From contig JALSSQ010000198.1 of the NCBI GenBank assembly GCA_026984165.1, forward strand, positions 1 to 10,586: DNA of 10,586 nucleotides. The letters are read 5' to 3'. Below the pieces are notes generated by a model. It saw only the letters and a program-made list of their open reading frames with translations. It ran no database searches and was not told the DNA's origin. Shown here in pieces: positions 1 through 7,105 of the stretch; positions within the stretch are counted from its first letter, which is position 1; each line of letters begins with the position of its first letter. The stretch is from Sulfurovum sp. Its GTDB lineage: Bacteria > Campylobacterota > Campylobacteria > Campylobacterales > Sulfurovaceae. Both the position numbers and the translations under genes were made by a program.

Positions 1-17
1 AAGTAGAAGCTTAAAGT

Positions 18-1301
18 ATGCACGCCTTGACATTGCAACCCATTCAAAAAATAGAGGGTGAAATTAATCTGCCTGGCTCTAAAAGTCTTTCCAATAGAGC
101 GTTGCTGTTGGCAGCATTGGCCAAAGGCACCACAACCATTAGTAACTTGCTAGAGAGTGATGATACACGCCATATGCTCAATGCTTTGAAACAATTGGGT
201 ATCAACTATACGCTCTCTAAAGACAAAACAAGATGTACGATAGAGGGAAATGCAGGGGCAATCTCTTCTACACAAGCCCAGGAACTCTTTTTGGGAAATG
301 CAGGGACTGCGATGCGACCTTTGTGTGCAGCGTTATGTTTGGGGCAAGGTACCTACACATTAACTGGTGAGCCTCGAATGAAAGAGCGTCCTATAGGGCA
401 TTTGGTAGATGCTTTGCGTCAAGCAGGTGCAAACATAAGGTATTTGGAAAATGAGGGATACCCGCCACTTCGTATAGAAGCCAATGGTCTTGAGGGTGGC
501 AAAGTCAGTATAGATGGTGCCATCTCCAGCCAATTTTTAACCGCACTGCTTATGGCAGCCCCTTTGGCAAAAAATGATGTGCACATTACCATTGTGGGTG
601 AATTGGTTTCCAAACCCTACATTGACATTACGCTAGACATCATGCAACGTTTTGGTGTGCAGGTGATAAACAGTGACTATAAAACTTTTACGATAAAAGC
701 AGGACAAAGCTACAAAGCAGTAGAAGATTTTATGGTAGAGGGTGATGCGAGTTCTGCCTCTTATTTTTTAGCAGCAGCTGCCATCAAAGGTGGTACAGTC
801 AAAGTGACTGGTATAGGTAGAAACAGCATACAGGGTGATGTTGCTTTTGTAGATGTTTTGGAGCAAATGGGGGCCAAAGTAGAATGGGGTGAAACCTATG
901 TTTCTGTGACAAGAGACACATTGCATGCCATAGATATGGACTTTAATCATATCCCAGATGCTGCGATGACCATCGCTACTACTGCCCTTTTTGTAGAAGG
1001 TACAACAACACTGCGAAATATCTACAATTGGCGTGTCAAAGAGACAGACAGACTCTACGCCATGGCGACAGAACTTCGTAAAGTGGGTGCCACCGTAGAA
1101 GAGGGTGAAGACTATCTTAGCATCACCCCATCCAAACAACTCAAACATACAGCCATAGATACTTACGATGATCACAGAATGGCAATGTGTTTTTCTCTTT
1201 TGGCGCTAGATGAGGTATCTGTGACGATTAATGAGCCAGAGTGTGTGGCAAAGACGTTTCCTGATTATTTTGAAGTGTTAGCTTCGGTTTCTAAATATTA
1301 A
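18..1301 (+). CDS. aroA: 3-phosphoshikimate 1-carboxyvinyltransferase (EPSP synthase), enterobacterial-type class I
   Basis: This cytoplasmic shikimate-pathway enzyme transfers the enolpyruvyl group of PEP to shikimate-3-phosphate, giving EPSP. The 427-residue length equals that of the E. coli enzyme. Visible active-site elements are K22, S23 and R27 in PGSKSLSNRALL, the PEP-site loop LGNAGTAMRPL (92-102, G96), R124 in GEPRMKERPIGHL, SSQ (170-172), D314 in NHIPDAAM, E342 and R345 in WRVKETDRL, R387 in DDHRMAM, and K412 in AKTFPDYFE. G96 and the surrounding loop are of the class I form usually described as glyphosate-sensitive. By recall, long blocks match enterobacterial AroA, unlike the divergent Campylobacter protein. 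Two sampled 60-base lines are 43% and 48% G+C, against 35% for one line in rpsA. The start is the first ATG and matches the family N-terminus, but no good SD precedes it; only 17 upstream bases are visible. Identity is certain; foreign origin is inference. Confidence 0.97.
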   Translation: MHALTLQPIQKIEGEINLPGSKSLSNRALLLAALAKGTTTISNLLESDDTRHMLNALKQLGINYTLSKDKTRCTIEGNAGAISSTQAQELFLGNAGTAMRPLCAALCLGQGTYTLTGEPRMKERPIGHLVDALRQAGANIRYLENEGYPPLRIEANGLEGGKVSIDGAISSQFLTALLMAAPLAKNDVHITIVGELVSKPYIDITLDIMQRFGVQVINSDYKTFTIKAGQSYKAVEDFMVEGDASSASYFLAAAAIKGGTVKVTGIGRNSIQGDVAFVDVLEQMGAKVEWGETYVSVTRDTLHAIDMDFNHIPDAAMTIATTALFVEGTTTLRNIYNWRVKETDRLYAMATELRKVGATVEEGEDYLSITPSKQLKHTAIDTYDDHRMAMCFSLLALDEVSVTINEPECVAKTFPDYFEVLASVSKY

Positions 1302-1348
1302 ATTAAAGTTTAACAAAAACATAAACTGTATTTGATGTTTTGCATAGG

Positions 1349-1374
1349 AAGGCATTCATTTTCCCATAAGCCTT
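1349..1374 (+). other. weak hairpin after aroA, possible terminator
   Basis: AAGGC (1349-1353) can pair with GCCTT (1370-1374) across a 16-base loop. It lies 47 bases after the aroA stop and just ahead of the rpsA promoter, so a terminator role is possible. No clear T-run follows and the stem is only five base pairs, so this could be chance. The rest of the 128-base spacer holds only the rpsA promoter and SD. Confidence 0.25.
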
Positions 1375-1391
1375 ATTTATGTTTAAAAAGG

Positions 1392-1397
1392 TATAAT
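1392..1397 (+). promoter_or_regulatory. putative sigma70 -10 box of rpsA
   Basis: A perfect TATAAT lies 33 bases ahead of the rpsA start. There is no convincing -35 hexamer at 16-18 bases upstream, which is usual for the main sigma factor of Campylobacterota, where an AT-rich upstream tract replaces it. Transcription would begin near 1404, giving a leader of roughly 26 bases. Confidence 0.6.
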
Positions 1398-1419
1398 TAC
1401 GCAAAATTTGTGTACACAT

Positions 1420-1424
1420 AAGGA
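1420..1424 (+). promoter_or_regulatory. Shine-Dalgarno site of rpsA
   Basis: AAGGA lies five bases before the ATG at 1430, and a second TAGGA (1425-1429) abuts the start codon. This supports the chosen start and suggests direct SD-driven initiation. E. coli rpsA by contrast has a weak SD and is autoregulated through a structured leader; no long leader is evident here. Confidence 0.6.
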
Positions 1425-1429
1425 TAGGA

Positions 1430-3088
1430 ATGAAGTTCGAAGATATCGAAATAGAAGAAGTAGATTTTGAGGCGATGCTTGAGGAATCGTTTAAAAAATC
1501 AGAATCAAAAAGTGATTTAGTTACAGGTACTGTTGTAAAGATAGATGAAAAAGATAATTTGGTAGTAGTAGATATTGGTGGTGGTAGAGATGCAAATCTT
1601 GCATTAGATGAAATATTAGATGATGAAGGTAATGCCACATTTGCAGTAGGGGATCCTATAGATGTTGTAACTTTAGGTAGAGGACGCATTTCTCACAAAG
1701 CAGCACTTGGACGTGCTGCTTTGAATGAGTTTATTGCCGAGTATGATGAAGAACAAGAGTATATTGTTGAAGGTATCGTTACTAAGAAAAATAAAGGTGG
1801 TTATGTAGTAGAAGTGGATGGTTTGGAATTTTTTATGCCACGTACACTCTCTTATTTGTCTTCCAAACCAGGTGTGGATTCTATAGGTAAAAAAGTCAAG
1901 GCAGCTATTGTAAAAGTTGATAAAGAAAAAGGTTCAGTTGTTATTTCAAGAAAAGAGCTTATAGAGCGTGATAAAGCAAAAACTGATGAAATTGTTAGTG
2001 CATTACTTGAAAACAAAGACCCAGTAGTTGGAACAATTAAAAAGATTACTTCATATGGTATGTTTGTTGATGTTGGTGGTATGGATGGTCTTGTGCATTA
2101 TTCACAAATCTCTCATAAAGGACCTGTGAACCCATCAAAATATTTTGCTGAGGGTGATGAGGTAAATGTGGTTGCTCTTGAATATGATAAAAAGAAAAGA
2201 CACCTTTCCCTTTCTATTAAAGATGCCAATCCTGATCCTTGGGCTGATATTGATTCTATTATTGGTGTGGGGGATACCGTAACTGCTACTGTTTCTAATA
2301 TCGAACCTTATGGTGTATTTGTGGATCTTGGTGAAGATCTTGAAGCATTTCTTCATGTCTCTGAAATTTCTTGGGATAAAAATGTGAAACATCCTAAAGA
2401 TTATTTGGAAAATAATCAAGAGATTAATGTAGAAGTAATTGAAGTAGATAAAGAAGGCAGAAGACTTAGAGTAAGTCTTAAAAATCTACTTCCTAAGCCA
2501 ATGGATGCATTTGTTTCTAAAAGTAAAGTTGGAGATGTTGTAGTGGGTACAGTTACGTCTATCACTGACTTTGGTGCATTTGTAAAAGTAGGGGCAATTG
2601 AAGGTCTTTTGCATAATCAAGAAATCTCTTGGGATAAATCAAAAAACGCAAAATCAGAACTCAAAGTGGGTGATGAGGTGGAAGTGAAAATTATCAAAAT
2701 TGATAAGGATGCTGGTAAAGTTTCACTTTCTAAAAAAGCACTGGAAGATTCACCGGTAAAAGCTTTTGGACAAACACATAAAAATGGTTCAATTGTTACA
2801 GGTACAGTGAAAGACATTAAAGATTTTGGTGTATTTATTTCTCTTGAAGATAATGTTGATGCACTTATTAGACATGAAGATTTGCATCCACTGAAAGCAG
2901 ATGAACTTGAAAAGGGTCAAGAAATTAAAGGTGTGATTTCATTTATTGATGCGAATACAGACAGAATCCGTGTATCTGTCAAAAAACTTGAGCGTCAAGA
3001 AGAGAGAGAAGCAATGGAGCAACTCAATCAAGACCAAGACGACAGCATGACATTAGGTGATGCTTTCGGCGATATGTTAAAAAAATAA
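1430..3088 (+). CDS. rpsA: 30S ribosomal protein S1
   Basis: Ribosomal protein S1 binds mRNA on the 30S subunit and helps initiate and unfold messages. The 552-residue protein has six OB-fold S1 repeats at roughly 28-90, 107-176, 195-264, 280-350, 367-435 and 452-519. The later repeats show the family pattern of a G-x-V strand, then YG-x-F-V-D-x-G or FG-x-F-V, and an H-x-S/E-x-IS stretch (for example LVHYSQIS at 221-228, FLHVSEISW at 307-315). The first two are more divergent, as expected for the ribosome-docking repeats. An acidic N-terminus (EDIEIEEVDFEAMLEES) and a charged C-terminal tail flank the repeats. Length and six-repeat layout fit Campylobacterota S1. serA follows after 36 bases with no obvious terminator, so the two are probably cotranscribed. 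Confidence 0.97.
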   Translation: MKFEDIEIEEVDFEAMLEESFKKSESKSDLVTGTVVKIDEKDNLVVVDIGGGRDANLALDEILDDEGNATFAVGDPIDVVTLGRGRISHKAALGRAALNEFIAEYDEEQEYIVEGIVTKKNKGGYVVEVDGLEFFMPRTLSYLSSKPGVDSIGKKVKAAIVKVDKEKGSVVISRKELIERDKAKTDEIVSALLENKDPVVGTIKKITSYGMFVDVGGMDGLVHYSQISHKGPVNPSKYFAEGDEVNVVALEYDKKKRHLSLSIKDANPDPWADIDSIIGVGDTVTATVSNIEPYGVFVDLGEDLEAFLHVSEISWDKNVKHPKDYLENNQEINVEVIEVDKEGRRLRVSLKNLLPKPMDAFVSKSKVGDVVVGTVTSITDFGAFVKVGAIEGLLHNQEISWDKSKNAKSELKVGDEVEVKIIKIDKDAGKVSLSKKALEDSPVKAFGQTHKNGSIVTGTVKDIKDFGVFISLEDNVDALIRHEDLHPLKADELEKGQEIKGVISFIDANTDRIRVSVKKLERQEEREAMEQLNQDQDDSMTLGDAFGDMLKK

Positions 3089-3106
3089 AATATTTATATA
3101 ACTTAC

Positions 3107-3111
3107 AAAGG
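3107..3111 (+). promoter_or_regulatory. distant Shine-Dalgarno candidate of serA
   Basis: AAAGG is the only SD-like sequence ahead of serA and lies 13 bases before the ATG at 3125, a longer gap than usual. The start is still favoured because MSKKTIVVCDHI is the expected N-terminus and no alternative in-frame start lies closer to the site. Translation may be weaker than that of rpsA. Confidence 0.4.
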
Positions 3112-3124
3112 TTCGTAAAATACT

Positions 3125-4714
3125 ATGTCAAAGAAAACCATTGTTGTTTGTGACCATATTCACCAAACAGGATTAGATATTCTTGCAAATGATGCAGAGA
3201 TAGAACTTATCAATGCTGCTGATGAACCAAAAGATAAACTTATTTCTGAGATTATTCCTTTGGCGGATGTTGCTATTACACGTTCATCTACCGATGTAGA
3301 TGATGCATTTTTAGCAAGTGCGAAAAAGATTACCGCAGTAGTACGTGCAGGCGTAGGGGTAGATAATGTTGATATTCCTGCATCATCTAAACAAGGTATT
3401 GTCATTATGAATGTACCTACAGCCAATACGATTGCTGCAGTTGAACTGACGATGACACATATGCTTTCATGTGTGCGGGATTTTCCTTATGCACACAATA
3501 ATTTAAAACTTGACCGTGTATGGAGAAGACAGGACTGGTATGGAACAGAGCTTAAAGATAAAAAGCTTGGTATTATTGGTTTTGGTAATATTGGTTCACG
3601 TGTAGGTAAAAGAGCAAAAGCATTTGAAATGGATGTACTTGCTTATGACCCGTATATCGATCCTGCTAAAGCTACAGATTTAGACATTGGATATACCAAA
3701 AATTTTGAAGATATTTTAGGCTGTGATATCATTACTATTCATACCCCTAAAAATGCAGAGACTATTGGTATGATAAATAAAGCTGAGATTGCAAAGATGA
3801 AAGATGGTGTCATTCTTATCAATTGTGCAAGAGGCGGACTTTTTAACGAAGAGGCACTTTTAGAAGGACTGAAGAGTGGTAAAATAGCCAAAGCAGGTAT
3901 TGATGTGTTTAACAAAGAGCCAGCAACGGATCATCCATTGCTTGATCTGAACAATGTGACTGTTACACCACATCTCGGTGCAAATACCAAAGAGTCGCAA
4001 CAAAATATTGCTATTCAGGCAGCTGAAAATGCTATTGCAGCAGCAAAAGGTATTGCTTATCCTAATGCTTTGAACTTGCCGATTAAAGAGAATGAGCTTC
4101 CTGATTTTGTAAGACCTTATCTTGAGCTTATACAAAAAATTGGACATCTGTCTTCACAGATAACCAAATCAGCAGTCAAATCTATCAAAGTTGTTGCATC
4201 AGGTCCTGTGGCAGATCATATCGAATCTATGGGTACTTTTGCAACAGTGGGTGTACTTACAGAGTCATTGGGTGATCAGTTAAACTATGTCAATGCTGAA
4301 TTTGTAGCGGAAGAACGTGGCATTGATGTGACAAAAGAAGTCAAACCAAATAATTCTGGTTTTACCAATAAAGTAGGCATTAAATTGACTACAGTTGATG
4401 GTACTATTGCTATAGCTGGTACAGTATTTGATGACACTGTGCAGCGTATTATAGAAATTGATGACTATGTATTGGACGTTGAACCAAAAGGTACAATGAT
4501 TTTCTTCCGTAATACTGACACTCCGGGTGTGATTGGCAATGTTGGACAAATTATGGCTGATAATGGTTTGAACATTTCAGATTTTAGACTTGGACGTGAC
4601 TCAAAGCAACAAGCATTGGCAGTAGTAAGAGTAGATGGCACAGTTACTAAAAACATTATAGATGAACTTTCATCGTTAAAAGCATGTATTAGCGTTGCAC
4701 ACGCTAGTATATAA
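3125..4714 (+). CDS. serA: D-3-phosphoglycerate dehydrogenase, long ACT-containing form
   Basis: SerA oxidises 3-phosphoglycerate to 3-phosphohydroxypyruvate with NAD+, the first committed step of serine synthesis in the cytoplasm. The 529 residues show the long-form order: a split substrate domain (about 1-98 and 287-317), a Rossmann NAD-binding domain (about 99-286) with LGIIGFGNIGSRVG (148-161), an intervening ASB-type domain (about 318-450), and a C-terminal ACT domain (about 455-529; FFRNTDTPGVIGNVGQIM at 460-477). Active-site residues are R236 in NCARGG, E265 in NKEPA and H283 in TPHLGA. ACT domains commonly sense serine, but whether feedback inhibition occurs here cannot be read from sequence. 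The gene follows rpsA as in Campylobacter-type genomes. It is intact with no anomalies. Confidence 0.97.
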   Translation: MSKKTIVVCDHIHQTGLDILANDAEIELINAADEPKDKLISEIIPLADVAITRSSTDVDDAFLASAKKITAVVRAGVGVDNVDIPASSKQGIVIMNVPTANTIAAVELTMTHMLSCVRDFPYAHNNLKLDRVWRRQDWYGTELKDKKLGIIGFGNIGSRVGKRAKAFEMDVLAYDPYIDPAKATDLDIGYTKNFEDILGCDIITIHTPKNAETIGMINKAEIAKMKDGVILINCARGGLFNEEALLEGLKSGKIAKAGIDVFNKEPATDHPLLDLNNVTVTPHLGANTKESQQNIAIQAAENAIAAAKGIAYPNALNLPIKENELPDFVRPYLELIQKIGHLSSQITKSAVKSIKVVASGPVADHIESMGTFATVGVLTESLGDQLNYVNAEFVAEERGIDVTKEVKPNNSGFTNKVGIKLTTVDGTIAIAGTVFDDTVQRIIEIDDYVLDVEPKGTMIFFRNTDTPGVIGNVGQIMADNGLNISDFRLGRDSKQQALAVVRVDGTVTKNIIDELSSLKACISVAHASI

Positions 4715-4722
4715 ATCTAGTT

Positions 4723-4741
4723 TAGGGATACTCTCTCCCTA
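4723..4741 (+). terminator. possible weak terminator after serA
   Basis: TAGGGA (4723-4728) and TCCCTA (4736-4741) form a perfect six-base-pair stem with a seven-base loop, starting nine bases after the serA stop. It is well placed to end the rpsA-serA transcript. It is followed by ACTTAAAAAT rather than a T-run, so it is not a canonical intrinsic terminator on this strand. Confidence 0.4.
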
Positions 4742-4774
4742 CTTAAAAATAATCAGTAAAACTTATCATAATTA

Positions 4775-4807
4775 AATATAATATTAAAGATAATTTAATA
4801 TTATATT
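4775..4807. repeat. perfect 14-bp inverted repeat, all A/T, five-base spacer
   Basis: Arm AATATAATATTAAA (4775-4788) is the exact reverse complement of TTTAATATTATATT (4794-4807); the spacer is GATAA. It lies 60 bases after serA and 67 bases ahead of the pump operon's -10 box. It could be an operator bound by a dimeric regulator, a cruciform or bent-DNA element, or part of an AT-rich terminator. No regulator gene is in the window to favour one of these. Confidence 0.7.
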
Positions 4808-4874
4808 ATGTAGAATCACATGAAATTAACTTCAAGATAATGAAGATATACTAGCTAATTTTTCTATCTTTGGT

Positions 4875-4880
4875 TATAAT
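4875..4880 (+). promoter_or_regulatory. putative -10 box of the efflux operon
   Basis: A perfect TATAAT lies 30 bases before the start codon of the outer-membrane channel gene. T-rich patches precede it (TTTTTCTATCTTTGG, ending at 4873), as in Campylobacterota promoters that lack a clear -35 hexamer. Transcription would start near 4887. With the hairpin after serA, this suggests the four pump genes form their own transcription unit. Confidence 0.6.
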
Positions 4881-4893
4881 AATTACTAATTGT

Positions 4894-4900
4894 AAGGGAG
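4894..4900 (+). promoter_or_regulatory. Shine-Dalgarno site of the channel gene
   Basis: AAGGGAG ends ten bases before the ATG at 4911. It supports that ATG, which directly opens a signal peptide. The same heptamer sits ahead of the second permease half at 8708-8714. Confidence 0.6.
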
Positions 4901-4910
4901 CTTAATATTT

Positions 4911-6299
4911 ATGAAAAAAATCATTTTTTTATTGGTTATAACGCCATTGCTACTTTATGCAGGAATCAAACACTTAAGTCTTAAAGATGCAATGAGAATG
5001 CTTAAGAAAAATAATTTGGAATTAAAAGTCTCTCGCTTTAAAGAGCAGATGAAGATTTATGAGGCTAAAGCAGCCAAAGGACATAATTATGGAAAGTTGG
5101 ATTTAAGTATTTCAGCAATGCGTTCAAATGATGCTGGTAATGTCTTTGGATTTAAATTACAAAGTAGGGAAGCAAATTTTGGAGATTTTGGATCACAGGA
5201 GTTTCTTCAAAATTTTCAATTAGCACAAAACGGAGATATACAGGCAGGAGCAGATTTATTTACAAAGCCACCTAATGATCTAAATTACCCTAATCCCAGA
5301 AACCATTATCAGACTAAGTTGTCATATATGCTACCTATATATACAGGAGGAAAGCTTTCTGAATATGCGCATATTGCATCATCTATGTATAAAATGAGCC
5401 AGCTTGATACACAAAAATTACTTAATGAAAAAGTATTTCAAACGAAAAAAGCATTTTATGATATTTCTCTTGTGAGCCATTATATTGCAAATCTTTCTAA
5501 AATTATAAAAAATATTAGAAGATTAGAGTCTATTGTGCGTTCTATGCAAAAAGAAGGTTATGCGCAAAATATTGATTTGTTGGAAGTGCAGGCACGAAAA
5601 GCTGAGGCACAAAGTATGTATAATCAAGCGAAACTTAATAAGGATTTGGCTTATCAGTTTCTTTCTTTTTTATTAGATACTCAAGTTGATTCTATTAAAC
5701 CAGTAAATGATATGGCTCCTATGCCACATATAGATTCTCATGCAATTGAAGATAACAATATTGATATTCAAAAAGCATTACTTGGTTTGAAAATTACACA
5801 AATGGCATTAAATATAGAAAAAACAAATTTTTTACCTACTGTAGGTGCTTTTGCCGAATATGGTTCTGCAGATAATACTTTTTGGAATGATTTTCGAGAT
5901 AAAGATTCTTATACTTTTGGTGTGCAGTTGAAATGGAATATATTTAATGGTGGCGTAGATGCTGCAAATCTTGAGCGAGCAAAAGTAAATTATATGATGG
6001 TTGAAAATCAAGTAAGTTTAGCAAAAAGCGGTATTGCTTTAAAAATAAAAAAATTAAAAACAGAAATTTTATCCTCTGATGCAGATGTAAAAAATTTTAA
6101 AAAGCAGTATAAATTTGCTCAAAAAGTGTATGAGAATTACAGGGAACGTTACAAAGAAGGTTTGGTTTCAATTTCTGATGTGCTTATGAAACAATCGAAA
6201 GAATTAGAAATATTACTGAAACTTTTGACAGTAAAAAACAAACGTAATACAAAAATATTTGAATTAAATAGTATTTTAAATACAGGAGATGATATATGA
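4911..6299 (+). CDS. TolC-family outer-membrane efflux channel
   Basis: This is the outer-membrane exit duct of a tripartite pump; trimers form a beta-barrel with a long periplasmic alpha-helical tunnel. The 462-residue protein begins with a Sec signal peptide (MKKIIFLLVITPLLLYA, cleavage likely after A17). The mature protein has no cysteine at the cleavage site, so it is probably not lipidated. Two OEP-type halves are visible, about 22-256 and 280-455, each with long helices and a strand-turn signature (LPIYTGGKLS at 141-150; WNIFNGGVDAANLERAK at 342-358), the internal duplication typical of the family. The KEG(L)VS-x-x-DVL stretch near the end is also typical. It is first in the operon and overlaps the adaptor gene by four bases (ATGA). 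The substrate is unknown; a specific gene symbol is not justified. Confidence 0.9.
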   Translation: MKKIIFLLVITPLLLYAGIKHLSLKDAMRMLKKNNLELKVSRFKEQMKIYEAKAAKGHNYGKLDLSISAMRSNDAGNVFGFKLQSREANFGDFGSQEFLQNFQLAQNGDIQAGADLFTKPPNDLNYPNPRNHYQTKLSYMLPIYTGGKLSEYAHIASSMYKMSQLDTQKLLNEKVFQTKKAFYDISLVSHYIANLSKIIKNIRRLESIVRSMQKEGYAQNIDLLEVQARKAEAQSMYNQAKLNKDLAYQFLSFLLDTQVDSIKPVNDMAPMPHIDSHAIEDNNIDIQKALLGLKITQMALNIEKTNFLPTVGAFAEYGSADNTFWNDFRDKDSYTFGVQLKWNIFNGGVDAANLERAKVNYMMVENQVSLAKSGIALKIKKLKTEILSSDADVKNFKKQYKFAQKVYENYRERYKEGLVSISDVLMKQSKELEILLKLLTVKNKRNTKIFELNSILNTGDDI

Positions 6300-7096
6300 A
6301 AAATGTTTTTAAAATTTTAATAACTTTGCTTTTTATTTCTACAATAGTTAGTGCTGTAGAGATTAATTTAAGTGGTTCTGTTGTTTCAGATAATCAAAAA
6401 ATGTTGACCAGTCGTTATATGGGATTTGTGAAAAAAATGGCAGTCTCTGAAGGTGATATTGTCAAAAAAGGACAATTGATTTATGAAATTGATTCTAAAG
6501 AGATTGAAGCTGCTGAAAGACAAGTGGATTTAGCTATTTCTCAAGCAAGACTTGCTTTACAGATGAATAGAAATCAATATAATAATGTATTGACCAATTT
6601 AGCACGACACAAAAGACTTTATGCTAAAAAAATGGTATCTAAATTTGAATTAGAAAATTTGCAACTTGCTGCAAAAAACCTTAAAGATATGATCAAAATA
6701 TCGCAAGAGCAAGTAAATCAAGCATTGGCAAAAAAAGATGAAGTTTTAAACCAGTATCGTTATTTGAAAATTACAGCACCCAATGAAGGGGTAATTGTTA
6801 GTAAAAAACTTAATGAAGGGGAGATGGCAATACCAGGGATGCCTGCAGTTATTCTAACAGATTTAAGCAAACTTAAAATCATAGCTGAACTAAGTGAAAC
6901 ACAATTGAAATATATCAACATGCACAAAAAAATTGCTATTGAAATACCTTCAATAGGATTGCACACTCATGGTGAAATAACATCAATTATTCCAAACTCA
7001 AATCCTATGACACATAAATTTAAAATTAAAATGTCATTTGATGCACAGGGGCATTCTGTATATCCCGGTATGTACGCAAAAATAATTATAAGGTAA
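6296..7096 (+). CDS. short periplasmic adaptor (membrane fusion protein) of an RND pump
   Basis: The adaptor links the inner-membrane permease to the outer-membrane channel. The 266-residue protein has a signal peptide (about 1-20, cleavage after VSA) without a lipobox, so it seems to be soluble periplasmic rather than lipid-anchored. The lipoyl domain is split: first half about 37-67 (SEGDIVKKGQLIYEID), second half about 155-187 (ITAPNEGVIVSKKLNEGE). Between them is an alpha-hairpin coiled coil (about 68-153). A beta-barrel follows (about 190-266) and the protein stops at YPGMYAKIIIR. Most RND adaptors are 350-400 residues and continue into a membrane-proximal domain, which is missing here. 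No room exists downstream, since the permease starts nine bases later. AGGAG at 6284-6288 is a good SD, seven bases from the start codon inside the channel gene's end. Confidence 0.88.
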   Translation: MKNVFKILITLLFISTIVSAVEINLSGSVVSDNQKMLTSRYMGFVKKMAVSEGDIVKKGQLIYEIDSKEIEAAERQVDLAISQARLALQMNRNQYNNVLTNLARHKRLYAKKMVSKFELENLQLAAKNLKDMIKISQEQVNQALAKKDEVLNQYRYLKITAPNEGVIVSKKLNEGEMAIPGMPAVILTDLSKLKIIAELSETQLKYINMHKKIAIEIPSIGLHTHGEITSIIPNSNPMTHKFKIKMSFDAQGHSVYPGMYAKIIIR

Positions 7097-7105
7097 GGAT
7101 CTTTT

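Noticed and set aside
1..17. End of an upstream gene (TAG at 4-6 or TAA at 12-14)
   Set aside because: Seventeen bases are too few to tell a coding end from spacer, so no partial gene is claimed.
768..1175. Minus-strand open frame of 135 residues inside aroA
   Set aside because: It lies wholly inside a well-conserved enzyme gene and its Cys/His-rich translation matches no family I know.
1303..1689. Minus-strand open frame covering the aroA-rpsA spacer and the start of rpsA
   Set aside because: It would read through the rpsA promoter and S1 N-terminus; its Ser/Thr-rich translation is the antisense shadow of acidic S1 codons.
4723..4741. Strong intrinsic terminator
   Set aside because: The stem is perfect, but only six base pairs, and no T-run follows on the + strand, so it is reported only as a weak candidate.
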